Assembly (NCBI RefSeq): GCF_000013885.1
Contig: NC_007964.1
Location: forward strand, 1,908,001 to 1,972,000
Direction of reading: 5' to 3'
DNA length: 64,000 nt
Source: Nitrobacter hamburgensis X14
GTDB taxonomy: Bacteria; Pseudomonadota; Alphaproteobacteria; Rhizobiales; Xanthobacteraceae
Position numbers and translations under genes: made by a program. The notes under the pieces are model-generated. The model was given only the letters and a program-made list of their open reading frames with translations. It did not search any database and was not told the origin of the DNA. Of this stretch, positions 32,812-41,823 are shown in pieces (position 1 is the first letter of the stretch; each line of letters begins with the position of its first letter).

Positions 32812-33675
32812 TTGAACCAGTCCGTCTCCGCAGCGCCCGTCGTCTCCGCCGGCTCCGTGACTTTCGGCCAGGACCGGCCGCTGTCGATCATCGCCGGTCC
32901 GTGCCAGATGGAAAGCCGGGCCCATGCGCTCGAGGTGGCCGGCGCGCTGAAGGAGATCGCCGCGCGCCTGAACATCGGTCTCGTCTTCAAGACCTCGTTC
33001 GACAAGGCCAACCGCACCAGCGCGTCGGGCGCGCGGGGGCTCGGGTTGAAGCAGGCGCTGCCGGTTTTCGCGGAGATCGGGTCGTCGCTCGGATTGCCCG
33101 TGCTCACCGACGTCCATGAGGCCGCGCAATGTACCGAGGTCGCGCAGGCGGTCGATGTGCTGCAGATACCTGCATTCCTGTGCCGGCAGACCGACTTGCT
33201 GCTGGCGGCGGCGGCGACGGGTAAGGTCGTCAACGTCAAGAAGGGACAGTTCCTCGCGCCGTGGGACATGGCGAACGTGGTTGCCAAGATCACTGGCGGC
33301 GGCAACCCCAACGTGCTGGTCACCGAGCGCGGCGCGTCGTTCGGCTACAACACGCTGGTTTCGGACATGCGCTCGCTACCGATCCTCGCGCGCACCACCG
33401 GCGCGCCCGTCATCTTCGACGCCACCCATTCGGTGCAGCAACCGGGCGGCAATGGCACCTCAAGTGGCGGCGAGCGCGAATTCGTGCCGGTGCTGGCGCG
33501 CGCGGCGGTCGCGGTCGGCGTCGCCGGCGTGTTCATCGAGACACATCCCGATCCGGACCATGCGCCGTCGGACGGTCCCAACATGGTGCCGCTGCGCGAG
33601 TTCGAGGCGCTGGTGCGAAGGCTGATGGCGTTCGATGCGCTCGCAAAGGCGGCCGATCCGGCCCTCCCAAAATGA
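32812..33675 (+). CDS. kdsA: 2-dehydro-3-deoxyphosphooctonate aldolase (KDO-8-P synthase)
   Basis: A 287-residue enzyme that condenses PEP and arabinose-5-phosphate for lipopolysaccharide KDO. Signatures: IIAGPCQMESR, FKTSFDKANRTS, LPVLTDVHEAAQC, FLCRQTDLL, NVKKGQFLAPWDM, TERGASFGYNTLV and FDATHSVQQPGG. It begins at TTG 32812, six bases after AAGGAAG, since no ATG fits the conserved N-terminus. Its stop overlaps the next ATG (ATGA), so the following transporter is translationally coupled. Confidence 0.95.
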   Translation: MNQSVSAAPVVSAGSVTFGQDRPLSIIAGPCQMESRAHALEVAGALKEIAARLNIGLVFKTSFDKANRTSASGARGLGLKQALPVFAEIGSSLGLPVLTDVHEAAQCTEVAQAVDVLQIPAFLCRQTDLLLAAAATGKVVNVKKGQFLAPWDMANVVAKITGGGNPNVLVTERGASFGYNTLVSDMRSLPILARTTGAPVIFDATHSVQQPGGNGTSSGGEREFVPVLARAAVAVGVAGVFIETHPDPDHAPSDGPNMVPLREFEALVRRLMAFDALAKAADPALPK

Positions 33676-34883
33676 CATCGGTCACGTCGGTGGCGGCTGG
33701 AAAGCACAAATTGCCGCCGCTGCTGAACATCATCGCCCTGGCCACCTTCGCAGCGAGCCTGTCGACGCGCGCGATGGACCCGGTGCTGCCGCATGTCGCC
33801 GACGATCTGTCGGTGACGGTCGCAACCGCCGCCGGCCTGTCGGCGGTCACCGCCTTCTCGTTTGCCACCGTGCAGCCGCTGATCGGCGCGGCCGCCGATA
33901 TCTTCGGCAAGGGGCGGCTGATGCTGGTGTGCCTGGTGCTGCTCGGCATCGCGAACGTTGCCGGCGCGCTGTGCACGTCCTACAGCGCGCTGTTCGTGAC
34001 GCGTATCTTCGCCGGGATCGCATCGGGTGGCGTTTTTCCGGTCGCGCTCGGCATGGCGAGCGACCTCGTTCCGGCGTCACAACGGCAGGTGGCGATCGGC
34101 AGGACGATCGCGGGAACGGTGAGCGGCAATCTGCTTGGCGCCTCATTTTCCGGCGTGATCGGCGATCTGGTCGGCTGGCGCGGCGTGCTTGTCGTGCTCG
34201 GAGTGCTGGTTCTGGCCGCTTCGATCGCCGTCGGGTCTGGCTTCCGCCGTGGCAATGCGATCGCAACCTCGCGGCCGATGAAGTTCACCGATCTGCGGCA
34301 TGGCTACCGACAGATCTTCAGCAATCCCAACGCCAGGGTCTGCTACTCCGCCGTTTTCATCGAAGGCTGCTGCGTGCTTGGACTGTTTCCCTACGTCGCG
34401 GCGTTTCTGTTCGAACTCGGCGAAACCCGGCTTTCGGTCGCGGGTATCGTCATCGCCGGATTTGCCGTCGGCGGGCTGTTCTACACCATGACGGTGTCGC
34501 GGTTGCTGTCGCTGCTCGGCGTACGCGGCATGATGATATCAGGCGCGATGCTGGTGGCGGCGCAGATCGTCGCGGTCGGTTTCGGCCCGGACTGGCGTAT
34601 CCAGATGCTCAGCTTCATCGCGATGGGTTGGGGCTTCTACATGCTGCACGGCTGCCTGCAGGTATTCGCCAGCGAACTGTCCGAGCAGGCGCGGGCGACC
34701 GCGCTGTCGCTGCATTCGTTCTTCTTCTACATGGGACAGACGGCCGGTCCGATCGCCTATGGCGTGAGCCTTTCCTGGGGCGGAAAATTTCCGACCCTTG
34801 CTGCAAACGCCGTCGTCATCATGATTCTCGGATTGGTCTGTGCGCGGCTGCTGGTCGGGAAGGCCGGATCGCGCGCGGCATAA
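33672..34883 (+). CDS. Major facilitator superfamily transporter
   Basis: A 403-residue protein with about 12 predicted membrane helices. Loop 2-3 carries the MFS motif A relative IGAAADIFGKGRLML. Start MTSVTSVAAGKHKLPPLLNI overlaps kdsA by ATGA. It has the size and shape of drug/metabolite:H+ antiporters of the DHA1 type; the substrate cannot be read. Coupling to kdsA is positional and need not mean a role in LPS synthesis. The spacer that follows (34884-34968) is AT-rich before the outer-membrane protein gene. Confidence 0.88.
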   Translation: MTSVTSVAAGKHKLPPLLNIIALATFAASLSTRAMDPVLPHVADDLSVTVATAAGLSAVTAFSFATVQPLIGAAADIFGKGRLMLVCLVLLGIANVAGALCTSYSALFVTRIFAGIASGGVFPVALGMASDLVPASQRQVAIGRTIAGTVSGNLLGASFSGVIGDLVGWRGVLVVLGVLVLAASIAVGSGFRRGNAIATSRPMKFTDLRHGYRQIFSNPNARVCYSAVFIEGCCVLGLFPYVAAFLFELGETRLSVAGIVIAGFAVGGLFYTMTVSRLLSLLGVRGMMISGAMLVAAQIVAVGFGPDWRIQMLSFIAMGWGFYMLHGCLQVFASELSEQARATALSLHSFFFYMGQTAGPIAYGVSLSWGGKFPTLAANAVVIMILGLVCARLLVGKAGSRAA

Positions 34884-34968
34884 TTTTCGATCCGCTAAGA
34901 AGACCTTAATGCGACGGTAACCATATTTATCTGATGATCTCTCGAAAGATTTGCGGAGATCATGGATA

Positions 34969-35685
34969 ATGATGTCGCCGGGATTGTTAGGTTTGGCCGC
35001 CCTAGCGACAATCGCCTTTCCTTTATCCGCTTTCGCGACAGAGCAGGGCTTCTTCGCTGGACTGGATGTGTCCGGGGGAGCGGCATTCGGATCGTCTCGC
35101 ACAACCAATGGCGGCGCGCCTTTTGCCGGAGGCGGTGTCGTCGGCAACGTGAAGTTGGGCGAGGTCGTGGGCGTTGGTGGCCATGTAGGCTATCGGTTTG
35201 ATCCAGCCATGTCAGCTTTCATCAGCTATCAGCATAGCCGGGGCGATATTGGCTGGGAGGCGAATTTCCCGCTGTACGGGGTTTCGTCAAGGTTCGAAGG
35301 TGAGGCAATCAGCAATGCGATTCTGGGCAATGTTGCGTATGAATTTCCTCTGTCGGATGCGACGTCCATAAGGACCACCGCAGGTCTCGGAATGACATTC
35401 AATACACTGTCCCAAGTGGTCGAAACGGATAAGCCGACAGGGATTTTCGTTGCCGATCTGGCCAATCACACCAAGATCGGCGCCGCAGCACAGGTTGGGC
35501 TGGGACTCCGGCACAAGATCGCTTCGAATGTCGTGGTGGGCTTGGACGGCTTGATCGCCTACGCCGATGGATTTGAAACGGGCAACGCAAGAAGCGGCAA
35601 TCTGGGGATCACCGATATCAATCCCTACAGGATCGATGATGTTTGGCGTGCCACACTCAGTGCTTCGATAAAGGTAGATTTCTGA
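34969..35685 (+). CDS. Outer-membrane beta-barrel protein (Omp25/porin-like)
   Basis: A 238-residue product with a Sec signal peptide (MMSPGLLGLAALATIAFPLS, cleavage likely after AFA), alternating beta-strand pattern and a terminal Phe (KVDF) as required for BAM-dependent insertion. Aromatic and Gly-rich strands suggest an 8-stranded barrel. ATG 34969 is preferred over an upstream TTG because it gives a proper signal peptide. Function is unknown. Codon use and the AT-richer sequence differ somewhat from neighbours, which may mean later acquisition. It converges with queF. Confidence 0.75.
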   Translation: MMSPGLLGLAALATIAFPLSAFATEQGFFAGLDVSGGAAFGSSRTTNGGAPFAGGGVVGNVKLGEVVGVGGHVGYRFDPAMSAFISYQHSRGDIGWEANFPLYGVSSRFEGEAISNAILGNVAYEFPLSDATSIRTTAGLGMTFNTLSQVVETDKPTGIFVADLANHTKIGAAAQVGLGLRHKIASNVVVGLDGLIAYADGFETGNARSGNLGITDINPYRIDDVWRATLSASIKVDF

Positions 35686-35702
35686 CGGCGATGAAACGCC
35701 TG

Positions 35703-36179
35703 TCAGCCTCGTCCCCGATAGGCCGGGACGCTCTGGTCGGGAATCCAGACGCCCTTCGGCACCGTGCCGGTCTGCCAGAACACGTCGATGGGAATGCCGC
35801 CGCGCGGATACCAGTAGCCGCCGATGCGCAGCCATTTCGGCCTGACCGCGGTCGCGATGCGCTTGCCGATCGCCACCGTGCAGTCTTCGTGAAAGGCGCC
35901 GTGATTGCGGAAACTGGCAAGATAGAGCTTGAGCGATTTCGACTCCAGCAGCCACGATCCCGGCACATAGTCGATCACGAGATGGGCAAAGTCCGGCTGG
36001 CCGGTGACCGGGCACAGCGTGGTGAACTCCGGCGCCGTGAACCGCGCGACATAGTTGGTGCCCTTCTGCGGATTGGGCACGCGGTCCAGTTTCGCCTCCT
36101 CCGGTGAACCCGGCCAAGCCACGGCGCGGCCGAGTTGCAGAGCGGACGTTTTTGGCGAAGAGGGAAGCTTTCTTGGCAT
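35703..36179 (-). CDS. queF: NADPH-dependent 7-cyano-7-deazaguanine reductase
   Basis: A 158-residue, single-domain (YkvM-type) QueF that reduces preQ0 to preQ1 in queuosine synthesis. Active-site Cys56 lies in TTLCPVTGQPDFAHL with Asp63; the NADPH/QueF motif is LLESKSLKLYLASFRNHG (about 77-94), followed by HED. The C-terminal RGGIPIDVFWQTG is also typical. The start of queA, another queuosine gene, lies at the far right of the window. No preQ1 riboswitch was recognised upstream. Confidence 0.95.
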   Translation of the reverse strand: MPRKLPSSPKTSALQLGRAVAWPGSPEEAKLDRVPNPQKGTNYVARFTAPEFTTLCPVTGQPDFAHLVIDYVPGSWLLESKSLKLYLASFRNHGAFHEDCTVAIGKRIATAVRPKWLRIGGYWYPRGGIPIDVFWQTGTVPKGVWIPDQSVPAYRGRG

Positions 36180-36364
36180 GATCGTCTCTAAACATTTTTA
36201 AAGGGCGCATGATCTTTTCGCCAAACCGCTCACACTGTGGCGGATCATGCTGCTGATAGCCAATCCTGACGGATACGTCACGCAGGCGTCATGATTCACG
36301 GCCTTTCGCGCGCGCAAGCATTGCTGTAGAAGCAGCGCAAAATCCAGTGATTCAAGAGGTTCTT

Positions 36365-37648
36365 ATGACTGCCATCGTCGACATCATCGGCCGCGAAATT
36401 CTCGACAGCCGCGGTAATCCGACCGTCGAGGTCGACGTGGCGCTCGAAGACGGCGCGATGGGCCGCGCGGCGGTACCCTCGGGCGCCTCTACCGGCGCAC
36501 ACGAGGCGGTCGAACTGCGCGACGACGATCAAACCCGCTATTTCGGCAAGGGCGTGCGGAAGGCGGTCGATGCCATCAACGGCGAGATTTTCGACGCTAT
36601 CGGGGGCATGGACGCCGAGCAGCAGGCGCAGATCGACGAGATCCTGATCGGGCTCGACGGGACCGCGAACAAGAGCCGGCTCGGCGCCAACGCGATTCTC
36701 GGCGTGTCGCTGGCGCTCGCCAGGGCGGCGGCGGATTCTCTCGACATGCCGCTGTATCGCTATGTCGGCGGCGTCTCGGCGCGGACGCTGCCGGTGCCGA
36801 TGATGAATATCGTCAACGGCGGCGTGCATGCCGACAATCCGATCGACTTCCAGGAATTCATGATCATGCCGGTCGGCGCCAAAACCTTCTCGGAGGGCCT
36901 GCGCTGCGGTTCGGAAATCTTTCACACCCTGAGGGCCGAGCTGAAGAAGGCCGGCCACAACACCAACGTCGGAGACGAGGGCGGTTTTGCACCGAACCTG
37001 CCCTCGGCCAGCGCGGCGCTCGATTTCATCATGGGGGCGATCGTCAAGGCCGGTTACAAGCCGGGCGATGACGTCGCGCTGGCGCTCGATCCTGCCGCAA
37101 GCGAGTTCTTCAAGGACGGCAAGTATGTTTATGCAGGCGAGGGGAAGACCCGTTCGATTGAGGAGCAGGCCAGATATCTCGCCAAGCTGGCGTCGGACTA
37201 CCCGATCGTCTCGATCGAGGACGGCATGGCCGAGGACGATTTCGAGGGCTGGAAGCTCCTCACCGACCTGATCGGCAAGTCGTGTCAGCTCGTCGGCGAC
37301 GACCTGTTCGTCACCAACGTGACGCGGCTTGCCGACGGCATCGGGAAGGGCCTCGCCAATTCCATCCTCATCAAGGTCAACCAGATTGGCACGTTGACCG
37401 AGACCTTGGCCGCCGTCGAGATGGCCTACAAGGCCGGCTACACCGCCGTGATGTCGCACCGCTCCGGCGAGACGGAGGATTCCACCATTGCCGACCTCGC
37501 GGTTGCCACCAATTGCGGGCAGATCAAGACCGGGTCGCTGTCGCGTTCTGACCGCGCCGCCAAATACAACCAGTTGCTGCGCATCGAGCAGCAGCTTGGT
37601 GCTCAGGCGAGGTACGGAGGCCGCGCGGCGCTGAAGGCGCTGGCGTAA
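36365..37648 (+). CDS. eno: Enolase
   Basis: A 427-residue glycolytic enzyme that interconverts 2-phosphoglycerate and PEP; it is also part of RNA degradosomes in some bacteria. Signatures: REILDSRGNPTVEVDV, SGASTGAHEAVELRD, GDEGGFAPNL, SIEDGMAEDDF, and LIKVNQIGTLTET followed by the active-site Lys and His region SHRSGETEDSTIADLAV. ATG 36365 (MTAIVDIIGREI) is the standard start; six codons of open frame upstream are rejected. It is divergent from queF with a 185-bp spacer. Confidence 0.97.
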   Translation: MTAIVDIIGREILDSRGNPTVEVDVALEDGAMGRAAVPSGASTGAHEAVELRDDDQTRYFGKGVRKAVDAINGEIFDAIGGMDAEQQAQIDEILIGLDGTANKSRLGANAILGVSLALARAAADSLDMPLYRYVGGVSARTLPVPMMNIVNGGVHADNPIDFQEFMIMPVGAKTFSEGLRCGSEIFHTLRAELKKAGHNTNVGDEGGFAPNLPSASAALDFIMGAIVKAGYKPGDDVALALDPAASEFFKDGKYVYAGEGKTRSIEEQARYLAKLASDYPIVSIEDGMAEDDFEGWKLLTDLIGKSCQLVGDDLFVTNVTRLADGIGKGLANSILIKVNQIGTLTETLAAVEMAYKAGYTAVMSHRSGETEDSTIADLAVATNCGQIKTGSLSRSDRAAKYNQLLRIEQQLGAQARYGGRAALKALA

Positions 37649-37740
37649 CGCGGGCTATCAAGCGGACTTACAAACAACCGGCCGGGGCGTGGGGATTTCC
37701 GCGCACCGACCAATTGCGTCGGCGATGACGTTGCGCACGC

Positions 37741-38415
37741 TTACTGCGCCGGCAACGCCGAGATATGATCGCGCTTGGCAGGCTGCTTGACACGATGGTC
37801 GCTCCGGCCGACTGCCTGAAGCACCGCCGCGATTGCTTTGCGATGGAGGGCGTCGGCCTTGTCGATGCCGAAATGGCCGTACTTACCGCTTTCGTTGAGG
37901 TTGGACAGGCGGCCGCGGAACTTCTTGCCGGCCTCGACGGGACGTCCCCATTCGGTGGGCACGTAGAAATTGATGATTCGGCGGACATTTCGTGGAATCC
38001 GGTCCGGCGCCGTCGGATCGAAGTTCACGATCAGGGCCACGGGAATCCTGTTGTCGTTCAGCTTGCGCGCCAGGGAAATCGTCGTATCCGCGCCGTAGGA
38101 ATGGCCCATCAGAATGATCGGCTCATGGTTGCCGGCGCGATATTGGGCCGTGATGCTGTCGGCGAGCGATGACCAGGATGTATAGGACACGGCTTCGGCC
38201 TTCACGCCGACTTTCTCGAGCTTCGCGGCCAGCTCATCCATGCCGAGCGAAAATACGTTGAACAGGCCGCGCATCAGATAGACGTGACCAGGCCGGTGCG
38301 ACGCTGCGGTCCGCGCGTTGGCCGAGGTCGTGAGGAACCCGCAGATCACAAACAAGGCAAGACTTACAATCGCGGCGTGCAGGCCGCGGCGTGCAGGCGG
38401 AAAGGTGCTCGGCAT
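37741..38415 (-). CDS. Exported alpha/beta hydrolase (thioesterase-like)
   Basis: A 224-residue product from ATG 38415 with an N-terminal signal peptide or anchor (AAIVSLALFVICGFLTTSANA). The nucleophile elbow GHSYG near residue 115 and the preceding strand EPIILM are those of an alpha/beta hydrolase; a catalytic His is likely in the C-terminal YGHFGID. An open extension of 17 codons upstream lacks a signal-like start and is rejected. The substrate is unknown. It converges with eno and is divergent from another hydrolase-like gene 260 bp away. Confidence 0.7.
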   Translation of the reverse strand: MPSTFPPARRGLHAAIVSLALFVICGFLTTSANARTAASHRPGHVYLMRGLFNVFSLGMDELAAKLEKVGVKAEAVSYTSWSSLADSITAQYRAGNHEPIILMGHSYGADTTISLARKLNDNRIPVALIVNFDPTAPDRIPRNVRRIINFYVPTEWGRPVEAGKKFRGRLSNLNESGKYGHFGIDKADALHRKAIAAVLQAVGRSDHRVKQPAKRDHISALPAQ

Positions 38416-38678
38416 AAATAAGTTCCAGTTCAAATGACCCGTGACCGCACAATATTTCGGCTCCACGTTCTCTCGTCAATTGTGTTGCCATAAATCCTGT
38501 GTGTTGTGATTGAAACGCCACACGTGGACTTGTGTCGTTGCAAGTATTCGGGGTCGGATGTGGGGTATTCTGTTTGCGGTCGGAGAGCATTGCGGCCAGG
38601 TGGGCGCACAATGTCAAATTTACTCCACGAGCCTGACTCGAACACGCAATATGACGGCGAAGGAAGTGGCGGGATCGC

Positions 38679-39929
38679 ATGATCGCACGGCGGCATGTCT
38701 TTCATATCGGCGGATACGACCCGATTTCGCCGGAGCAGCAGCTTCATCGGTTCGCCCGGTCGCTGTCGGTGTTTCAACGGACCTGGGGCGTGAGGGCCGG
38801 GATCGCGAGCGGGATCGAGGCGACGCCGGTCAGCGCGTCGTGGGAGATGGAGGCCTCAGGCCCCAACTGGAACACCCGCACGGCCTATGAAATGCTGCGG
38901 TGGGACGACCTGATCCTGGAAGATCATGCGCGAGGCATGTGGTCCCGCCTCGGTCAGAGTGTCGTCACTCTGGTGGACTTTGTCCTCACCGGCACGCTGT
39001 TTCGTTTTATGTATGCAAGCTGGAAGTATGCCGGCTTCTTTCTGTTCCCGTACCTGTATGTCGCGGGGTTTGCCGCGTGCGGGGCGGGGATCGGATACGG
39101 CCTGGTCAGGCTCACGGGTGTGACCGGGTTTGCAGCACCCCTGCTGGCAGCGGCGGTGACCGTGGGTGTGGCGGCAGGTTTGCTGCGCCTGTTGGGCTGG
39201 CGATGGCCGATCAATCATGTGTTCGACGACTGGATCTTCTCGCGCGAGTTCGTCTACGGCCAGCGGCCGCGCATGGATGCCCGGATCGATCGGTTTGCGG
39301 AGCGAATCCTCGACCGGGTCCGCAACGCCGATGTCGATGAGATCGTTATTGTCGGCCATTGCCTCGGTGCCGCGCTGGTCATGGATTCGGTCGCGCGAGC
39401 GCTTGAGCGCGAGCCCGAACTCGCCCGGCGCGGCCCTTCGCTATGCATCCTGACCGTCGGCGCCACCATTCCGAAATTCTCGCTGCATTCGCACGGCGGG
39501 CGCATTCGTCAGGCCACGCAAGCCGTCGCCGACGAGCACCGGATCCGCTGGACCGAATACCACGCCCGCGACGACGCCATCAGTTTCTATCGCTTCGATC
39601 CGGTGACATTGAAGCGCGTCAGCCGCGAGCGTTCGGACGGACGCCCGAACATCCGGCGCGTGCAGTTGCACGACATGATGGACAAGGATAGCTTCCGGCG
39701 TCACCGGTTCGACTTCATGGTGTTGCACTACAAGTTCTTGATGGGAAACAGCGTGCGCGCCAACTACGACCATTGCCTCATCGTCTGCGGTCCGCTGCCG
39801 TTCGAGGAGATCACGGCGCCGCGCGGCGGTGTCGACCGTTTCGGAGAGGACGGCGCGCTTCTGAAGCGCGCGTCGTCCGAGGCGACCGCGGCGGCCAGGC
39901 CAGCGGACGCCGCCGTCGGCGCGGCGTAA
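38679..39929 (+). CDS. Membrane-embedded alpha/beta hydrolase-like protein
   Basis: A 416-residue product. The N-terminal part (HVFHIGGYDPISPEQQLHRF) resembles the first strand of a hydrolase fold. Two or three hydrophobic helices at about residues 100-175 (FFLFPYLYVAGFAACGAGIG, APLLAAAVTVGVAAGLLRLL) are inserted before the nucleophile elbow IVIVGHCLGAALVMDSVARA near residue 225. The tail is Ala-rich. I know of similar 'GYDPxxP' proteins in Rhizobiales but no assigned function; a membrane lipid or lipid-linked substrate is a guess. Start is ATG 38679 after GGCGGGA. It is followed 7 bp later by an ICMT-like methyltransferase, so the pair may act together. Confidence 0.6.
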   Translation: MIARRHVFHIGGYDPISPEQQLHRFARSLSVFQRTWGVRAGIASGIEATPVSASWEMEASGPNWNTRTAYEMLRWDDLILEDHARGMWSRLGQSVVTLVDFVLTGTLFRFMYASWKYAGFFLFPYLYVAGFAACGAGIGYGLVRLTGVTGFAAPLLAAAVTVGVAAGLLRLLGWRWPINHVFDDWIFSREFVYGQRPRMDARIDRFAERILDRVRNADVDEIVIVGHCLGAALVMDSVARALEREPELARRGPSLCILTVGATIPKFSLHSHGGRIRQATQAVADEHRIRWTEYHARDDAISFYRFDPVTLKRVSRERSDGRPNIRRVQLHDMMDKDSFRRHRFDFMVLHYKFLMGNSVRANYDHCLIVCGPLPFEEITAPRGGVDRFGEDGALLKRASSEATAAARPADAAVGAA

Positions 39930-39936
39930 GCGGCTC

Positions 39937-40521
39937 ATGTCCATTGCACTGGGACAGACGATCTGGCTCGTCGGCGTCATCGCGTGGTTCGTCATCCGCT
40001 ATCCCTACGCCCGCCGGGCGCGGCGCACCGCGACGTTGCGGCGCGACGGCACCTGGCGCGAGGGCGTACTTTTGGCCATCGCGTTTCTCGGACTGTTTGC
40101 GATCCCGATCCTGAATCTTGCGACGGGATGGCCGCGCGCTTGCGCCTACGATCCGGGCTATGGGCTCGTCGTGCCCGGCGCCGCATTGTTCGCCTTTTCG
40201 CTCTGGCTGTTCCGCCGCTCGCACAAGGATCTCGGCCGGCAGTGGTCGGCGGCGCTGGAGGTGCGCGAGGGGCATCGCGTCGTCCGCAACGGCGTCTACC
40301 GGACGATCCGCCATCCGATGTATGCCTCGTTCTGGCTCTGGGCGACCGCGCAAGCCTGCCTGTTGCCGAACGTTGTCGCCGCCTTCAGCGGCCTCGTCGC
40401 CGTGGCCGTGCTGTTCTTCGCGCGCGTGCGCTTCGAGGAGCAGATGATGATCGAGACGTTCGGCGAGGATTACCGACGCTACATGCAGGAAACCAAGCGG
40501 ATTATTCCCGGCGTGTATTGA
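39937..40521 (+). CDS. Isoprenylcysteine carboxyl methyltransferase-family membrane protein
   Basis: A 194-residue protein with about five membrane helices and the ICMT/PEMT signature: NGVYRTIRHPMYASF near residue 125, then RVRFEEQMMIETFGEDYRRY and a KRIIPGVY end. These proteins use S-adenosylmethionine to methylate lipids or lipid-linked substrates; the bacterial substrate is not known. It sits 7 bp after the membrane hydrolase-like gene, suggesting an operon. Start ATG 39937 has GGC upstream only, but the spacing is tight. Confidence 0.8.
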   Translation: MSIALGQTIWLVGVIAWFVIRYPYARRARRTATLRRDGTWREGVLLAIAFLGLFAIPILNLATGWPRACAYDPGYGLVVPGAALFAFSLWLFRRSHKDLGRQWSAALEVREGHRVVRNGVYRTIRHPMYASFWLWATAQACLLPNVVAAFSGLVAVAVLFFARVRFEEQMMIETFGEDYRRYMQETKRIIPGVY

Positions 40522-40667
40522 TCGGCGATATCCGCATTCGACGAAGCGAACCGGCAAAACTTTTTGTGATGACGGGTATCCCGCCGGATAGATGCACTTG
40601 CATCTTTATCCCTGGCCGCTAGGTTGGACTACAGGGCCGTGAGGCCGCACAACCGCAGGATTTGTCC

Positions 40668-41225
40668 ATGGCATCCCAGCACAGCACCGCTGTCATCGTC
40701 GGCAGCCTTCGCAAAGGGTCGTTTTCCCTGAAAATCGCCAAGGCCCTGACGAGGCTCGCGCCGCCTTCGCTCCAGTTTGACGTTATCACGCTCGGCGGAT
40801 TGTCGTTCTACAACCAGGATCTTGAAGCCACGCCGCCGGCCGACTGGGTGAGTTTTCGCGAGCGGGTCAAGAAGGCGGATGCTGTCTTGTTCGTGACACC
40901 CGAATACAATCGGTCCGTTCCCGGCGTTCTGAAAAACGCCATCGATGTCGGATCGCGTCCCTATGGACAGAGTGTGTTCGACGGCAAGCCCGGCGGCGTC
41001 ATCAGCAATTCGCCGGGCGCCATCGGCGGGTTCGGCGCCAATCATCATCTTCGCCAATCGCTGGTATTCCTCAACGTTCCGGTTTTGCAGCAGCCGGAGG
41101 CCTATGTGGGCGGCATTGGCGATGCGTTCGACGAGAACGACGAACTGGTCAAGGCGTCGCTGCGCGAGTTTCTCGAGGCCTATATCAAGGCCTTCGCCGC
41201 CTGGGTGGTTCAGCAGACCAGATAG
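40668..41225 (+). CDS. NADPH-dependent FMN reductase (flavodoxin-like quinone/chromate reductase family)
   Basis: A 185-residue product starting ASQHSTAVIVGSLRKGSFSL, the FMN-phosphate loop, with the family's second binding site LFVTPEYNRSVPGVLKNAID (about residues 73-92) and KPGGVISNSPGAIGG. This is the NAD(P)H:quinone / ChrR-type FMN_red family, usually protecting against oxidative stress. ATG 40668 follows CAGGA; TTG 40662 is rejected. Function beyond family is not evident. Confidence 0.88.
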   Translation: MASQHSTAVIVGSLRKGSFSLKIAKALTRLAPPSLQFDVITLGGLSFYNQDLEATPPADWVSFRERVKKADAVLFVTPEYNRSVPGVLKNAIDVGSRPYGQSVFDGKPGGVISNSPGAIGGFGANHHLRQSLVFLNVPVLQQPEAYVGGIGDAFDENDELVKASLREFLEAYIKAFAAWVVQQTR

Positions 41226-41285
41226 CAACCTGCGCCCGGCCCGGTTGTTAGCGAAGCCTTAACCGGGCCGCCGCATCGTCAGGCC

Positions 41286-41603
41286 ATGGTCTCGCGCTCA
41301 CGACTCAAATCGGTGCTCACCGGGCTTGCCCTTTACGCAATGGCGGCGATGGTCGTCGGCTATTTCGGCGTCAACGCCTATACCGGCAAGTACGGCTTGA
41401 ATGCCCGGCAGGAGCTCGATCAGGAGATCGTCGCGCTGACGTCGGAACTGGCGCGGCTGAAGGCGGAGCGTGCCGAGGGCGAGAAGCGGGTCGCGCTCCT
41501 GCGCTCGAGCGGAATCGACCCCGACATGCTCGACGAGCGCGTCCGCTATCAGCTCGACTACGCGAATCCGCGCGATCTGGTTCATATCATCCCCCAGAAG
41601 TAA
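41286..41603 (+). CDS. ftsB: Cell-division protein FtsB/DivIC-like
   Basis: A 105-residue bitopic protein: short basic N-terminus, one membrane helix (VLTGLALYAMAAMVVGYFGV), a coiled coil (LDQEIVALTSELARLKAERA) and a short conserved end (DLVHIIPQ). It belongs to the septum formation initiator family, which acts with FtsL and FtsQ in the divisome. Its place between eno and pdhA is the usual one in this group of bacteria. The 220-bp spacer to pdhA likely holds the pdh promoter; I did not recognise clear boxes. Confidence 0.87.
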   Translation: MVSRSRLKSVLTGLALYAMAAMVVGYFGVNAYTGKYGLNARQELDQEIVALTSELARLKAERAEGEKRVALLRSSGIDPDMLDERVRYQLDYANPRDLVHIIPQK

Positions 41604-41823
41604 TTTCGAAGAGCGCGGCTGCGGCCGGCGAATGCAAGCCGTTCGCTTGATTTCGTCTGAGTTGGAAAACTTGTTGTCTAATTTCAAAAACCTCTGATTT
41701 TCGGTCACGGAATTTCGCAACGCGCTGCACCGCAGAAACCGCGCGCGTCAATTTGATCGCGCGCTTTCAAGGTTGTCTGAGTTGGGCTAGAGAGAGTGAA
41801 CCCTTCCCGCACCCGGATTTAAT

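Noticed and set aside
36180..36364. preQ1 riboswitch upstream of queF
   Set aside because: I see no convincing preQ1-type hairpin with the expected A-rich tail near the queF start.
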